64,000 bases of DNA from Candidatus Woesearchaeota archaeon (GCA_016192915.1 JACPTF010000016.1:44456-108455), one strand, 5' to 3'; positions 1 to 8,180 are shown, counted from the first letter of the stretch. The notes: a model not told the origin generated them from the letters alone. Translations and numbers: made by a program.

Positions 1-52
1 TGCTGTCAAGTAAAAAAATAAATAACTAAAGAAATAGAAACTGCAGTTGCGC

Positions 53-160
53 TTATTTGGCACCTTCTCCTGAGCCGCTACCTTCCCCGCCTTCGGAGCC
101 GCCGGAACCGGTATCTCCGCCGCTTCCGCCTTCCCCGCCTTGTCCTTCATCCATTTTCAT
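53..160 (-). CDS. Very small Gly/Ser/Glu-rich protein (35 aa)
   Basis: An ATG at 160 opens a 35-codon frame ending with TAA at 53-55. It encodes a Gly-rich, acidic peptide made of GGEGGSGG-like units. An AGGTGAT ribosome-binding site lies 6 nt upstream, and a TATA-like TTTTTTTATAAGG stretch near 204-216 would place transcription start just before it. There is no membrane segment or recognised domain. The good ribosome site and promoter are the case for a real gene; the low-complexity composition is the case against. Function unknown. Confidence 0.45.
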   Translation of the reverse strand: MKMDEGQGGEGGSGGDTGSGGSEGGEGSGSGEGAK

Positions 161-330
161 TTACATCACCTGTTTCGCTTTTAAAATTACAACAAGCTCC
201 ACCTTATAAAAAAATTTAGGTTATTGAAAAGTGCCTTTTGAGAAGATATTTAAGAAGCGGCTTTGTTGCAAGTTTCACTGGCTTCACTTCATCAGCACGT
301 TGTGAGTGAAGCACCTGGAAGGCGGGTCCT

Positions 331-1425
331 CTACTTATTCAGAATAACAGTCTGAGTCGGGAAAGCCATATCTATCCCCTCTTTCTCAAAAGCGTCCTTT
401 ATTGCGAGGTTTATTTCCTGCTGTGTATCCATATACCTGTTGTAGTCACCTGTCAGGACGTAGTAAACCACTTCAAAGTTGAGGCTGTAGGGGCCGAACT
501 CCTTGAAATGCACGCGGTCAACCTCGGCTCCCGCGTTCTTTGCAATTATCTTCCTTATCATGTCTGGGATTTTCTCCAGCTTTTCTTTCTTCGTGCCGTA
601 GACGACTCCTATGCTGAAGACGACCCTTCTCTTGTCCATCCTCTTGTAGTTGTTTATTCTCGCGTTTGTGATTTCCCTGTTTGGAATTATGAGCTCCTGC
701 CCCTGCAGCGTCTTTATCCTGGTTGACTTGAGCCCGATGTGCTGGACTGTTCCCATGTCCTGGCCTATGATTATGAAGTCCCCCACCTTGAACGGCTTGT
801 CAAAGTAGATAGATATCGTGGCGAAGATGTCGCCGAACACGCTCTGCAACGCGAGTGCAATCGCCAAGCCGCCTATGCCAAGCCCTGCGACAAGCGATGT
901 TATGTCAAAGCCGAAGTTTGAAAGAAGGAACAGAACAGCGAGAAGCCACAGCGCAACGTTGATTGCGCTTGTTATCAGGTTTACCACAGAAGCGGTTTGG
1001 GCCTCTTCCTCGCCCTTTGCCCTTTTTTTTATTTCCTTCCGCGTGAAGTAGTCTATCACGCTTTGCGCTACCCTTACCGTGTAGTAAGTTACACCCACCA
1101 GCAGAGCGTATCCTAAAATCTTTGACACTGTCCCATCCAGCTGCGTGAACTTCAGTGCTATGTAAACAGCCACCAGGAAGTAAAGCGGCCTGCCAATCCT
1201 GCCTACAGCATCCAGAAGCATGTCATCAAACTCAGACTTGCTTTTCTTGGCAAGATTTTTCAGCTTGCCTATGAGGCGTGTCCTGACTAACTCCATTATT
1301 ACGAACGAGACAAGGAACGCCAGAAAGATGCTAACCAGTTCACCTGTAGCGCTGCTGCCAAGCTGCCGGCTCAAAAAGCTGTCCATGCCAGACTTCAGCG
1401 AACCAAATGCAATGTTCAGTGCCAT
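331..1425 (-). CDS. mscS: Small-conductance mechanosensitive channel, MscS family
   Basis: The 364-residue membrane protein has three to four N-terminal hydrophobic segments. The MscS pore helix and beta domain follow at about residues 180-255: Gly/Ala-rich GLGIGGLAIALALQSVFGD, then FDKPFKVGDFI and LIIPNREITNARINN. These are hallmarks of the family, which forms heptameric cytoplasmic-membrane channels that release solutes on hypo-osmotic shock. The length fits standard MscS proteins with one extra N-terminal helix pair. It lies 64 bp downstream of a co-directional membrane protein and may share its transcript. Family assignment is firm; physiological role is by homology. Confidence 0.93.
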   Translation of the reverse strand: MALNIAFGSLKSGMDSFLSRQLGSSATGELVSIFLAFLVSFVIMELVRTRLIGKLKNLAKKSKSEFDDMLLDAVGRIGRPLYFLVAVYIALKFTQLDGTVSKILGYALLVGVTYYTVRVAQSVIDYFTRKEIKKRAKGEEEAQTASVVNLITSAINVALWLLAVLFLLSNFGFDITSLVAGLGIGGLAIALALQSVFGDIFATISIYFDKPFKVGDFIIIGQDMGTVQHIGLKSTRIKTLQGQELIIPNREITNARINNYKRMDKRRVVFSIGVVYGTKKEKLEKIPDMIRKIIAKNAGAEVDRVHFKEFGPYSLNFEVVYYVLTGDYNRYMDTQQEINLAIKDAFEKEGIDMAFPTQTVILNK

Positions 1426-1489
1426 AAAAGTGACTTTCAGCCAATCATATTTATTTCTTTCGGAACAATGGGATTTGCTTTAGCATTCG

Positions 1490-2092
1490 CTAAGATAAGA
1501 GCGCCAGAAGCGGGCCGGCAGCATACGACAGGAAAAGGTAATTTACTGCAAAGTTAACTAAAATACCGACTGCAGCCGTGACCTTATACACGTTTTCCCT
1601 CTGTACAAAAAAGGTAAAGCTTTGAACAAGAAGCATTGAAAAGGCAAGCAGAACCATGCCTGTCGCTACCAGCCCTAGGAATGATCTCAGGAACTGGGCG
1701 GCAGCGCCAGCACCGACTGCTGCCAGCAAGAACAAAATAGTAGTGACCCCAACGTCCCTTGATAGCATAACCGAGACAAGGGCGGCAGCAAAGCCGAAAA
1801 CAGCCCCAGGCAGGGGGCCAAGCGCTATGCCTGCAATCACTGAGGTTGAAGTGACCAGCTCAAAACCCATTGCGCTCATGTCTTCAAGCTTTCTCTTGTA
1901 ATAAGTGGAAAAGGCCCCTATCACGAACAGGATTGCTATCGATAGCAGCGCCCTTATAAAACCTTGAAAGATTACGACAAGCGCTAAAGCAACTAGCGCG
2001 AGGAAAGCTATCTGCTTTTTTGTAAACCTTCTCGTCAAAGTATTTGCGGCGTCTTTAACCCTTTTTGACAAGTGCTGTACGAGCGTGAGCAT
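1490..2092 (-). CDS. Multi-pass membrane protein of unknown function
   Basis: This 200-residue protein has a basic N-terminus followed by about five to six hydrophobic segments: two around residues 28-62, then a block with many small residues (GIALGPLPGAVFGFAAALVS) and further helices to the C-terminus. The Gly/Pro/Ala-rich middle recalls substrate-binding (S) components of ECF transporters and MreD-like proteins, but no motif settles this. It precedes the mscS gene in the same direction. I do not recognise the family; membrane location is clear from composition. Confidence 0.7.
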   Translation of the reverse strand: MLTLVQHLSKRVKDAANTLTRRFTKKQIAFLALVALALVVIFQGFIRALLSIAILFVIGAFSTYYKRKLEDMSAMGFELVTSTSVIAGIALGPLPGAVFGFAAALVSVMLSRDVGVTTILFLLAAVGAGAAAQFLRSFLGLVATGMVLLAFSMLLVQSFTFFVQRENVYKVTAAVGILVNFAVNYLFLSYAAGPLLALLS

Positions 2093-2234
2093 GTGTCTAG
2101 CCCAGTACCTTGGCGTTTTTTATTGTTTTCCGTTTTGCTCAATCTCTGCAGTCGTCTCCGAAAGCGGAGGCACAGTTCGCGTCTTTAAGAAAGGCAGGAT
2201 AGTCATGAAGCTGCCGTAAGCCTTCAGCAAACAA

Positions 2235-2254
2235 AAGGCAGAGTCCTGCCTAAA
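2235..2254. other. Small hairpin downstream of the 55-aa gene
   Basis: AGGCAG and CTGCCT form a 6-bp stem with a 4-nt loop just after the stop codon of the small minus-strand membrane protein. It may mark the 3' end of that transcript. The rest of 2093-2259 holds only a weak 28-codon minus-strand frame that I do not call. Confidence 0.25.
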
Positions 2255-2259
2255 GAGCT

Positions 2260-2427
2260 TTAGGCTGCCCCTCCCATCCCCGTTTTTGCCTCAAGCTGCC
2301 TCTCCTGAGGTGTGCCGTACTCCGCCCTTTGCGCTGAAATCCCGCCAAGAACGCGAAACAGGATAAAAACAATTACCAATCCCCCCAATCCAGCCGCCCA
2401 CTCTTTCAACGAGCTAAACTCCACCAT
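2260..2427 (-). CDS. Small single-span membrane protein (55 aa)
   Basis: The ATG at 2427 opens a 55-codon frame ending with TAA at 2260-2262. After an amphipathic start the protein has one clear membrane span (about residues 13-30, GLGGLVIVFILFRVLGG), then a short polar tail. A double TATA-like stretch on the minus strand near 2440-2460 places transcription start at about the ATG, so the message is probably leaderless. No homologue is recognised. Promoter plus membrane span make it a likely real gene; function unknown. Confidence 0.55.
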   Translation of the reverse strand: MVEFSSLKEWAAGLGGLVIVFILFRVLGGISAQRAEYGTPQERQLEAKTGMGGAA

Positions 2428-2489
2428 CAAGCATTTTTGCCTTTTTATAGTTTATAAGCTTTTCCGAATGTTTTTTGTGCCCGTCTTTG

Positions 2490-2542
2490 GTACCATTACA
2501 TTTCTCTTAAAAATCACAAAAATTAAATACTTGTAATGGTAC
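2490..2542. promoter_or_regulatory. Inverted repeat flanking the Fic gene TATA box
   Basis: GTACCATTACA at 2490-2500 is the exact reverse complement of TGTAATGGTAC at 2532-2542. The 31-nt spacer contains an AAATTAAATAC TATA-like box at about 2519-2529, some 25 bp before the Fic start codon. An 11-bp perfect inverted repeat around a core promoter is the expected layout of a repressor operator. The regulator is not identifiable; autoregulation is possible. Confidence 0.55.
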
Positions 2543-2551
2543 TTCCCCTCT

Positions 2552-3400
2552 ATGAATGTTGTAAAGCGCGGCAGCTTCTATCACCTCGCCCACTCGTTCC
2601 GAAAAGGCGGCAAGGTCACGTACAGGGAGAAATACCTTGGAAAGCAGCTACCAGGTAACATCGAGGAGTTAAAAGAAGCATTTCTCCGCAAATGCCTCGC
2701 TGAGGAGGCGTTCAAAAAGCTTGACAGGATAAAGAAAAACTTTGCCTCTGAATGGGGCAAATATCCGGAATCAGTCAAAAAGAATATTCTTACTGATTTC
2801 GCAATAGATTTTACCTACAACACCAACGCCATAGAGGGCTCAACCCTGACCCCTGAGGATACCGAGGAAGTCATCAGGCACAAAATAGCCCCAAACAAGC
2901 CTTTCGCTGACGTGCAGGAAACGCTCAACCACGCCAGAATATTTTTTGCCGTGTTTAACGAGAAAAGAGTTGTCACCCTAAGCATGCTGCTCCAGTGGCA
3001 CCTTGGGCTGTTTAAGGACACCAAGCAAGATATTGCTGGGAAACTCAGAGAATACTTAGTGAGAGTCGGCGATTACGTGGCTCCGGACTGGCAGGATTTA
3101 CCACGGCTTATGAGGGAGTTCTTTGCCTTCTATGAAAAAAACAAAAATACCATGCACGCTGTTGAACTTGCCGCAAGGGCACACTACAAGTTCGAGAAAA
3201 TCCATCCTTTTGGCGATGGCAATGGTAGAGTAGGCAGGCTGATAATGGCTTACATACTCAAAAAAAGAGGCTACCCGATGCTGATAATCGAGTACAAAAA
3301 AAGAAGGTCATACTACCGCGCGCTTTCAAGGACAGAAAACGGCTTCCTTGGCTACTTCATCAGGGCGTACATAAGCGCGCACAGGAAATACGTGGCATGA
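2552..3400 (+). CDS. Fic domain AMP-transferase (adenylyltransferase)
   Basis: The 282-residue protein carries the complete Fic catalytic motif HPFGDGNGRVGR at residues 218-229. It also has the inhibitory-helix motif TNAIEG (T91, E95, G96) N-terminal to the Fic core, as in class II Fic proteins. Family members transfer AMP from ATP to Ser, Thr or Tyr of target proteins, and the Glu of the inhibitory helix keeps the enzyme off. No separate antitoxin gene is adjacent, which fits the self-inhibited class. The N-terminal about 60 residues (KGGKVTYREKYLG) are basic and could contact nucleic acid. Transcription is probably leaderless. The 3' end overlaps the convergent HAD gene by 49 nt. Targets unknown. 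Confidence 0.9.
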   Translation: MNVVKRGSFYHLAHSFRKGGKVTYREKYLGKQLPGNIEELKEAFLRKCLAEEAFKKLDRIKKNFASEWGKYPESVKKNILTDFAIDFTYNTNAIEGSTLTPEDTEEVIRHKIAPNKPFADVQETLNHARIFFAVFNEKRVVTLSMLLQWHLGLFKDTKQDIAGKLREYLVRVGDYVAPDWQDLPRLMREFFAFYEKNKNTMHAVELAARAHYKFEKIHPFGDGNGRVGRLIMAYILKKRGYPMLIIEYKKRRSYYRALSRTENGFLGYFIRAYISAHRKYVA

Positions 3401-4029
3401 TTTCCTAACTTTACATACCTCCTAAGCGCGGAAAGCCTCGGAAGCACGATATCAGGCTTTTGCGGCAGCAACTTCGATTTTGAATCAACACCCCCAAGAT
3501 AGGCTGCAGTAATGACGCCGCACTTCCTGCCTTCTTTGATGTCAAACATCATATCACCGACGAACACAACCTCCTCTGGCCTCAACTTGTAGTGCTTCAA
3601 GAAATCCTTAATATGACCTGCCTTGGTGTGGCAGTCCCCTCTTACGAAGCCAAGCAGAGTGCTGATTCCGTGATTCCTCACTTCTGCCAACAGGCAGACT
3701 GTTGGATAACTGCTCACAATACCGACTTTTATGTTGCGCCTGTTGAGAAACCTAAGAAGCGGAATGGCATCACGAAAAAGCTTTTCCCTGATTTTTTCAC
3801 GCTTCAAATAATAGCAAAACCACTTGTGGATAACCGCTTTTTTAACGCGGCAGCCCAAGTCATCGCGATAAAACGGATACCAAGGATTCCTGACCTTTCG
3901 CTTGAATTCGGCAACGGAGCGAAGCGGCTTTCCGCCAACCTTCTTAGCAGTCTTCATGGCAACAGCGAAAACTCTTAGAGTATCATCAGACAACGTGCCG
4001 TTCCAGTCAAAAATAACGCCCTTAATCAT
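3352..4029 (-). CDS. HAD-superfamily phosphatase
   Basis: The 225-residue protein begins with HAD motif I (FDWNGT, nucleophile Asp8). Motif II Ser appears in IVSSYP (about residue 105), and motif IV in VFVGDMMFDIKEGRKCG, with the Asp pair and the following Gly typical of phosphoglycolate phosphatase-like enzymes. A helical cap lies between motifs I and II. Such enzymes hydrolyse small phosphate esters in the cytoplasm; the substrate is not deducible. The last about 16 residues are encoded opposite the end of the Fic gene. It shares a divergent AT-rich promoter region with tRNA-Val. Confidence 0.85.
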   Translation of the reverse strand: MIKGVIFDWNGTLSDDTLRVFAVAMKTAKKVGGKPLRSVAEFKRKVRNPWYPFYRDDLGCRVKKAVIHKWFCYYLKREKIREKLFRDAIPLLRFLNRRNIKVGIVSSYPTVCLLAEVRNHGISTLLGFVRGDCHTKAGHIKDFLKHYKLRPEEVVFVGDMMFDIKEGRKCGVITAAYLGGVDSKSKLLPQKPDIVLPRLSALRRYVKLGNHATYFLCALMYALMK

Positions 4030-4085
4030 TGAAACTGCCGCAACAGATAACTTTTTTAAACTTTTACCTTACACAGCAGTGTTAT

Positions 4086-4238
4086 GGGCCTGTGATCTAG
4101 TGGCTATGAGTCAAAGGCTTAACTTGGCTTTGGCTAGCAAATGCCTCCTTCACAGGGAGGATGTCCTCGGTTCGAACAGCCCTTTTTCCTTCGGAAAAAG
4201 CCCTGGGGGAAAAGGCTACGAAAGTCCGAGCAGGCCCA
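4086..4238 (+). tRNA. tRNA-Val(CAC) with two non-canonical introns
   Basis: Acceptor strands GGGCCTG (4086-4092) and CAGGCCC (4231-4237) pair perfectly, with discriminator A at 4238. The anticodon arm is uninterrupted: CCTCC/GGAGG stem (4144-4148, 4156-4160) around TTCACAG, anticodon CAC at 4151-4153. The D arm needs removal of about 4110-4141 (32 nt, junction near tRNA positions 24/25) to complete ATC/GAT. The T arm, stem CTCGG (4166-4170) and CCGAG (4226-4230), needs removal of about 4177-4224 (48 nt) from the T loop to restore TTCGAAT. Each splice site is ambiguous by one base. Both insertions fold into hairpins. The endonuclease V start codon follows 3 nt later. Confidence 0.88.
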
Positions 4239-4241
4239 CTC

Positions 4242-4883
4242 ATGATGAACATAGAGAAGCTAAAAGAGGAGCAGCTGGCGACAGCGCACAAGGTTGTCAC
4301 GACAGATGAACTTGGCGAGGTAAGAACAATCGGAGGCTGCGACTGCGCATACGTCAACAATACAGTGATTGCTGCAGTTGTTGTCTGCGATGACAAACTG
4401 GGTGTTATAGAGAAGCAGACTGCGGCTGTTGAGAACGACTTTCCCTACATGCCCGGGCTTTTGTACTACCGTGAGGGCAGGGCAATAAAAGAAGCATTCT
4501 CAAAGCTGAAAAACAAGCCTGATGTCTTGCTTGTGGACGGGAATGGAGTGCTTCATCCGCTCAGGTGCGGCCTGGCATCCCACATTGGGGTTGAGCTTGG
4601 CCAGCCTACAATCGGGGTGGCTAAGACGCGGCTGCTGGGGGAGGAAGACGAGGCAGGCAACATAAAAGTCGGGAAGGACATAATCGGTGCAGAGTTCAAG
4701 GCAAAAGAGCATGCGAAGCCGATTTACGTTTCTGTAGGCCATAAGGTAAGCCTTGAGACAGCCATGGAAGTGGTGCAGAAAACAACAAAGCAGCCACACA
4801 AGCTTCCCGAGCCGTTGCACCTTGCGCACAGATTGGCCGACAAAGCGAGGAAGGAACTCGAGAAAAATGCAAAGAAAGGCTAA
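4242..4883 (+). CDS. nfi: Endonuclease V (deaminated base repair nuclease)
   Basis: The protein (213 aa from the ATG at 4242; a second ATG is at 4245) has the family motifs GGCDCAY (metal-ligand Asp34), PYMPGLLYYREG with the catalytic Glu, and VDGNGVLHPLRCGLASHIG. Endonuclease V cleaves DNA, and in some lineages RNA, at the second phosphodiester 3' of inosine, acting in repair of deaminated adenine. The longer frame starting at 4161 is rejected because it would be encoded inside tRNA-Val. Only 3 nt separate it from the tRNA, so it is probably transcribed with the tRNA or initiated on the processed product. Confidence 0.93.
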   Translation: MMNIEKLKEEQLATAHKVVTTDELGEVRTIGGCDCAYVNNTVIAAVVVCDDKLGVIEKQTAAVENDFPYMPGLLYYREGRAIKEAFSKLKNKPDVLLVDGNGVLHPLRCGLASHIGVELGQPTIGVAKTRLLGEEDEAGNIKVGKDIIGAEFKAKEHAKPIYVSVGHKVSLETAMEVVQKTTKQPHKLPEPLHLAHRLADKARKELEKNAKKG

Positions 4884-4893
4884 ATGCTACTCC

Positions 4894-5442
4894 TTAGATC
4901 TTTTTGTGAGTTCTATAAATTGGGCTGTTTCTTAAAAAGTTCTCAATGGCTTCCAAGTCGCCATCAGCCACTAAGCCGCTAAGAAAACTCGTTAATAACA
5001 AAAGCCCCTTCTCAAGCTTAAGCTTTTCCCTAAAAGCCTTTTCAGATAGAACGCGCATAGAAGGCACAAACCAGACACGGTAAGACTTGCCGAGCACCTT
5101 CTTGAAAACAAGCTTTGCTCGAGAAATGTGGAATATGGATGTCACAACAATGATTCTGCGCCAATTATTGCCGAGCAAAAATTTCTTGAGGGTGAAAAAC
5201 GCATTGCCTATGGTATCCGTAGCTTTGGACTCCACCAGTACATCGGTTGTTTTGATACCTTTTTTAATAGCGTAACGCCTCATTACACTGGCCTCATTCT
5301 TGCCTGTTACAATCATCTTGGGAGCAGCTCCTTCCCTGTAAAGCCCAATAGCCTTGTCCATTCTGGACTTTGCAACCCTTGAAAGGTTGCCCTTGCGGGT
5401 GATTCCGGCGCCGAGCACAATGATAGCGTCAAATTTCATCAT
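4894..5442 (-). CDS. DUF218 / YdcF-ElyC-like protein
   Basis: From the ATG at 5442 the protein is about 182 residues. It starts with the DUF218 signature of a beta strand and small-residue loop (IIVLGAGITRKGNLS), followed by SRMDKAIGLYREG, IVTGKNEA, an ATDTIGNAFF segment and VVTSIFHISRAKLVF. These match the YdcF/SanA/ElyC family, a Rossmann-like fold linked in bacteria to envelope metabolism. No transmembrane anchor is present, unlike ElyC, so this form is cytosolic. A TTAAAAAA box near 5475 supports the ATG start over the upstream TTG. The exact reaction is unknown for the family. Confidence 0.78.
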   Translation of the reverse strand: MMKFDAIIVLGAGITRKGNLSRVAKSRMDKAIGLYREGAAPKMIVTGKNEASVMRRYAIKKGIKTTDVLVESKATDTIGNAFFTLKKFLLGNNWRRIIVVTSIFHISRAKLVFKKVLGKSYRVWFVPSMRVLSEKAFREKLKLEKGLLLLTSFLSGLVADGDLEAIENFLRNSPIYRTHKKI

Positions 5443-5532
5443 TCCAAACCCCAAATCACTTTCTACCAGCAGGATTTAAAAAATTTCCGGAATAGCATTA
5501 ATTTTTTAACCAGTCACCAATTCCAAAGATAA

Positions 5533-6444
5533 ATGGCAAATGTTGCAGAGATTGCAGCAGCAGAAAAGAAAAGGATATTCCAGGACCTAAAGGATAGAAG
5601 GCCCGGCAAGTACGAGTCTGTAATAAGGCAAATGGAAACCTCAAAATGGTTTATGCTTCTCCAAACAAGAGGGAATGTTGCTGAAGCTTTTGCCAGAGCA
5701 CAGCTTCTCACAACTTTTTACCTTGCAATGAGAGCAGTTGACGATGTTATTGATGGAGACGCTCCACTCCCTTCAAGCGCAGCCACACTGACCGAATATG
5801 CAGAACAGCGAATTGCCTTTGCACAAAGATTGACTGCGCCAGTGGATGTTGCAGATTACCTGCTTCTTTATTCTGTAATGATTGGCGGCAAAATAGGCAT
5901 TGAAGTAACAGGAGAAGCAAGAGCTGTACTTGAGTCGATGAAGTTTGACGCCCAGCGGAGGGATGAATTTCTAAAAACCATGCAGCTGAAATTTTACCCC
6001 CGCAAAACACTGGATGAATACTTCCACAGCCAGGACATAAAAGGTACTGTCAGCGGAATGCTGAAGCTTTTCGATACGCCACCAGGAAAAACACAACTGC
6101 TTATGCCAATAGGGAATGCACACCGGCTTTACCTTACCCTCAAGGATTTTCCTGAGGATTTAGCGGCTGGTTTGGTAAATATTTCACAAGAAGACGCAGA
6201 CAGACTAGGAATAAAGCAATCAGACTTAGAGGCTGTCGTAAATCAAGGAATGATACAGCCAAATGTGCGAACGTGGATAATTCAAACAGCACAGAATGGA
6301 CTTGACACGCTGAGGCAGCATCGGGAAATTTATCTCAGGCGTGATGATTTTCCTAAAAATATGCTTGGAAGGGTTGTCCTAAGGCTGGCTTACGAAAGAC
6401 CGGCTAAGAAAGCGTTCCAAGCCGCCATCACAGTTTATTCTTAA
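5533..6444 (+). CDS. Squalene/phytoene synthase-family protein
   Basis: The 303-residue all-helical protein has a first Asp-rich motif, RAVDDVIDGD (about residues 70-79). A second half reads RLYLTLKDFPEDLAAGLVNISQEDADRLG, matching the second Asp-rich region of head-to-head prenyl synthases where Asp and Glu bind magnesium-diphosphate. These enzymes join two C15 or C20 prenyl diphosphates to squalene or phytoene. The second motif is less canonical than in characterised enzymes, so substrate and even catalysis are uncertain. No other carotenoid or hopanoid gene is next to it. Its stop overlaps that of convergent polX by 4 nt. Confidence 0.75.
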   Translation: MANVAEIAAAEKKRIFQDLKDRRPGKYESVIRQMETSKWFMLLQTRGNVAEAFARAQLLTTFYLAMRAVDDVIDGDAPLPSSAATLTEYAEQRIAFAQRLTAPVDVADYLLLYSVMIGGKIGIEVTGEARAVLESMKFDAQRRDEFLKTMQLKFYPRKTLDEYFHSQDIKGTVSGMLKLFDTPPGKTQLLMPIGNAHRLYLTLKDFPEDLAAGLVNISQEDADRLGIKQSDLEAVVNQGMIQPNVRTWIIQTAQNGLDTLRQHREIYLRRDDFPKNMLGRVVLRLAYERPAKKAFQAAITVYS

Positions 6445-8180
6445 ATCCTGATTTTCCTGAAAAACCTCGGCAGCTCCTTCAGCGGCCTCGTGTTAACAAC
6501 GTCTTCAGGAGAGAGCCACGCCCTCCTCGCAACAGCAACGCCAAGGTCAATAAACCTAAGGTTTTCGGTGCTGTGCGAGTCTGTGTCAATCACGAATTTG
6601 CAGCCAAAGCCCTTCGCTTCCCTGGCATGCACATCCTTCAAGTCAGTCCTGTCAGGATAGGCGTTTATTTCCAGCAGCACCTTTTTTTCTGCCGCTGCAG
6701 CGAAAATCCTCTTCAAATCCACTTCGTAGGGCTCCCTTTTGCCAATCATCCTGCCTGTTGGGTGGGCCAGGATGTCAAGGTGCTTGTTCTCCATTGCTGT
6801 CAAAATGCGCTTTGTCATTTCCTCCTTTGCTGACTTGAACCTTGAGTGGACAGAGCCAACGACAATGTCCATCTTTTTCAGAAGGTCATCAGGGTAATCA
6901 AGCTCACCATTCGGAAGGATGTCCACTTCAGAGCCAGCCAGAATTTTTATCCCTTTTTCCCTTGCAGCAACGGCTTTTATCTCCTTAAGCCACTTTTCCA
7001 TTTCCTCATCTGATAATCCGTGGGCGATTCTTTCGCTCTTGCTGTGGTCAGTGATGGCAATGTATTCGTAGCCCAGCTGCTTTGCCGCAGCCACCATGTC
7101 ACCGAGGCTGTTGCCGCCATCGCTCTTTACCGTGTGGGTGTGGAAATCGCCCTTTATGCCGCCGTATTTGACAAGGTTTGGCAGCTTATTCCTCGCTGCT
7201 GCCTCAACTTCACCGCTGTTCTCTCGGATTTCCGGCTCCATATAGCGAATGCCAATCGCTTTGTAAACCTCTTCCTCAGTCTTTCCTGCAATTCTCCTGT
7301 TGCTGTTTTTCCTGAAAACGCCGTACTCATTAAGCTTAAGGCCTTTCCTTATTGCCAATTCACGAACAACAACATTGTGCTCCTTGCTGCCGGTAAAATA
7401 CTGCAAGGCTGCCCCGAAGCTGCTGTCGTCAACCACCCTCAGGTCAACCTGCAGCCCAGTTTTCAGCATGATGCTTGACTTGGTTTCGCCTTTAGCAAGA
7501 ATTCTGTTGACATCTGGCATACTGGTAAAAAAATTCATTATCCTTGCGGTTGCTTTCCCGCCTTTGCAGCTTACGAGCAGGTCAACGTCACCAATTGTTT
7601 CCTTCCTCCTGCGGGTTGAGCCTGCGATTGAAACCCTCGCTGTTTCCTTAAGCCCTCTCAACCTGTTTTCGATTTCCTCAGCAATAGGTAACGCATATCC
7701 AAGAAGCATTCTTTCCTGCCCTTTTTTGAACGTGCCAATGCCTTTTAGTATGTCTTCTTCAGACTTTTCTCCAAAGCCAGGTAATTTGCAGATCTTATGA
7801 GCCTTTGCCGCAGCTTCTAAATCGGCAACGGTCTTTATCCCGAGCTTGCCATGCAGGAGCTTAATCCTTTTAGGCCCAATTCCTGGAACGTTCATGAGCT
7901 CGGTAATGTGCTGCGGAAACTTTTTCTTAAGGCCGTCGTAATACTTCAGCTTTCCGGTTGTAAGAAATTCCTCAATCTTCTCGGCAATGCTTTCTCCAAT
8001 GCCTGGCAAAACCATCAGCTTTTCCCTGCCGCCGCTTCTGAAAACCTCAGCTATGTCCTCAGAAAGGGTCTCGACGCTTCTGGCGGCCTTCCTGTAGGCA
8101 GCGGGCTTGAAAGAGACGTTCTGCATCTCCAGCAGGTCAGCAATGTCATACAGCAATTGTGCGACTTCAGGGTTTTTCAT
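6441..8180 (-). CDS. polX: DNA polymerase X with PHP exonuclease domain
   Basis: The 579-residue protein has the full PolX layout: helix-hairpin-helix motifs (VLPGIGESIAEKI, VPGIGPKRI, LPGFGEKSEEDI), a Pol beta-like nucleotidyltransferase core with GSTRRRKETIGDVDLLVS (metal-binding Asp pair), and a C-terminal PHP domain starting at about residue 340 with GDFHTHTVKSDG, ITDHS, SEVDI, HPTG and DTDSH metal ligands. It fills short DNA gaps in base-excision repair, and the PHP domain gives 3'-5' exonuclease or phosphatase activity. Length is normal. It is followed in the same direction, upstream, by a methyltransferase gene 6 bp away, so the two are probably one operon. Confidence 0.95.
   Translation of the reverse strand: MKNPEVAQLLYDIADLLEMQNVSFKPAAYRKAARSVETLSEDIAEVFRSGGREKLMVLPGIGESIAEKIEEFLTTGKLKYYDGLKKKFPQHITELMNVPGIGPKRIKLLHGKLGIKTVADLEAAAKAHKICKLPGFGEKSEEDILKGIGTFKKGQERMLLGYALPIAEEIENRLRGLKETARVSIAGSTRRRKETIGDVDLLVSCKGGKATARIMNFFTSMPDVNRILAKGETKSSIMLKTGLQVDLRVVDDSSFGAALQYFTGSKEHNVVVRELAIRKGLKLNEYGVFRKNSNRRIAGKTEEEVYKAIGIRYMEPEIRENSGEVEAAARNKLPNLVKYGGIKGDFHTHTVKSDGGNSLGDMVAAAKQLGYEYIAITDHSKSERIAHGLSDEEMEKWLKEIKAVAAREKGIKILAGSEVDILPNGELDYPDDLLKKMDIVVGSVHSRFKSAKEEMTKRILTAMENKHLDILAHPTGRMIGKREPYEVDLKRIFAAAAEKKVLLEINAYPDRTDLKDVHAREAKGFGCKFVIDTDSHSTENLRFIDLGVAVARRAWLSPEDVVNTRPLKELPRFFRKIRI

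Noticed and set aside
2093..2259. A 28-codon minus-strand frame beginning MTILPFLKTRT and a frame open upstream of it
   Set aside because: No ribosome site or promoter is convincing, and an upstream TGA limits it. It is too short to support.
4161..4241. N-terminal extension of the endonuclease V frame starting at 4161
   Set aside because: It lies entirely within the tRNA-Val gene (variable loop, T arm, intron, acceptor). The ATG at 4242 gives a normal-length enzyme.
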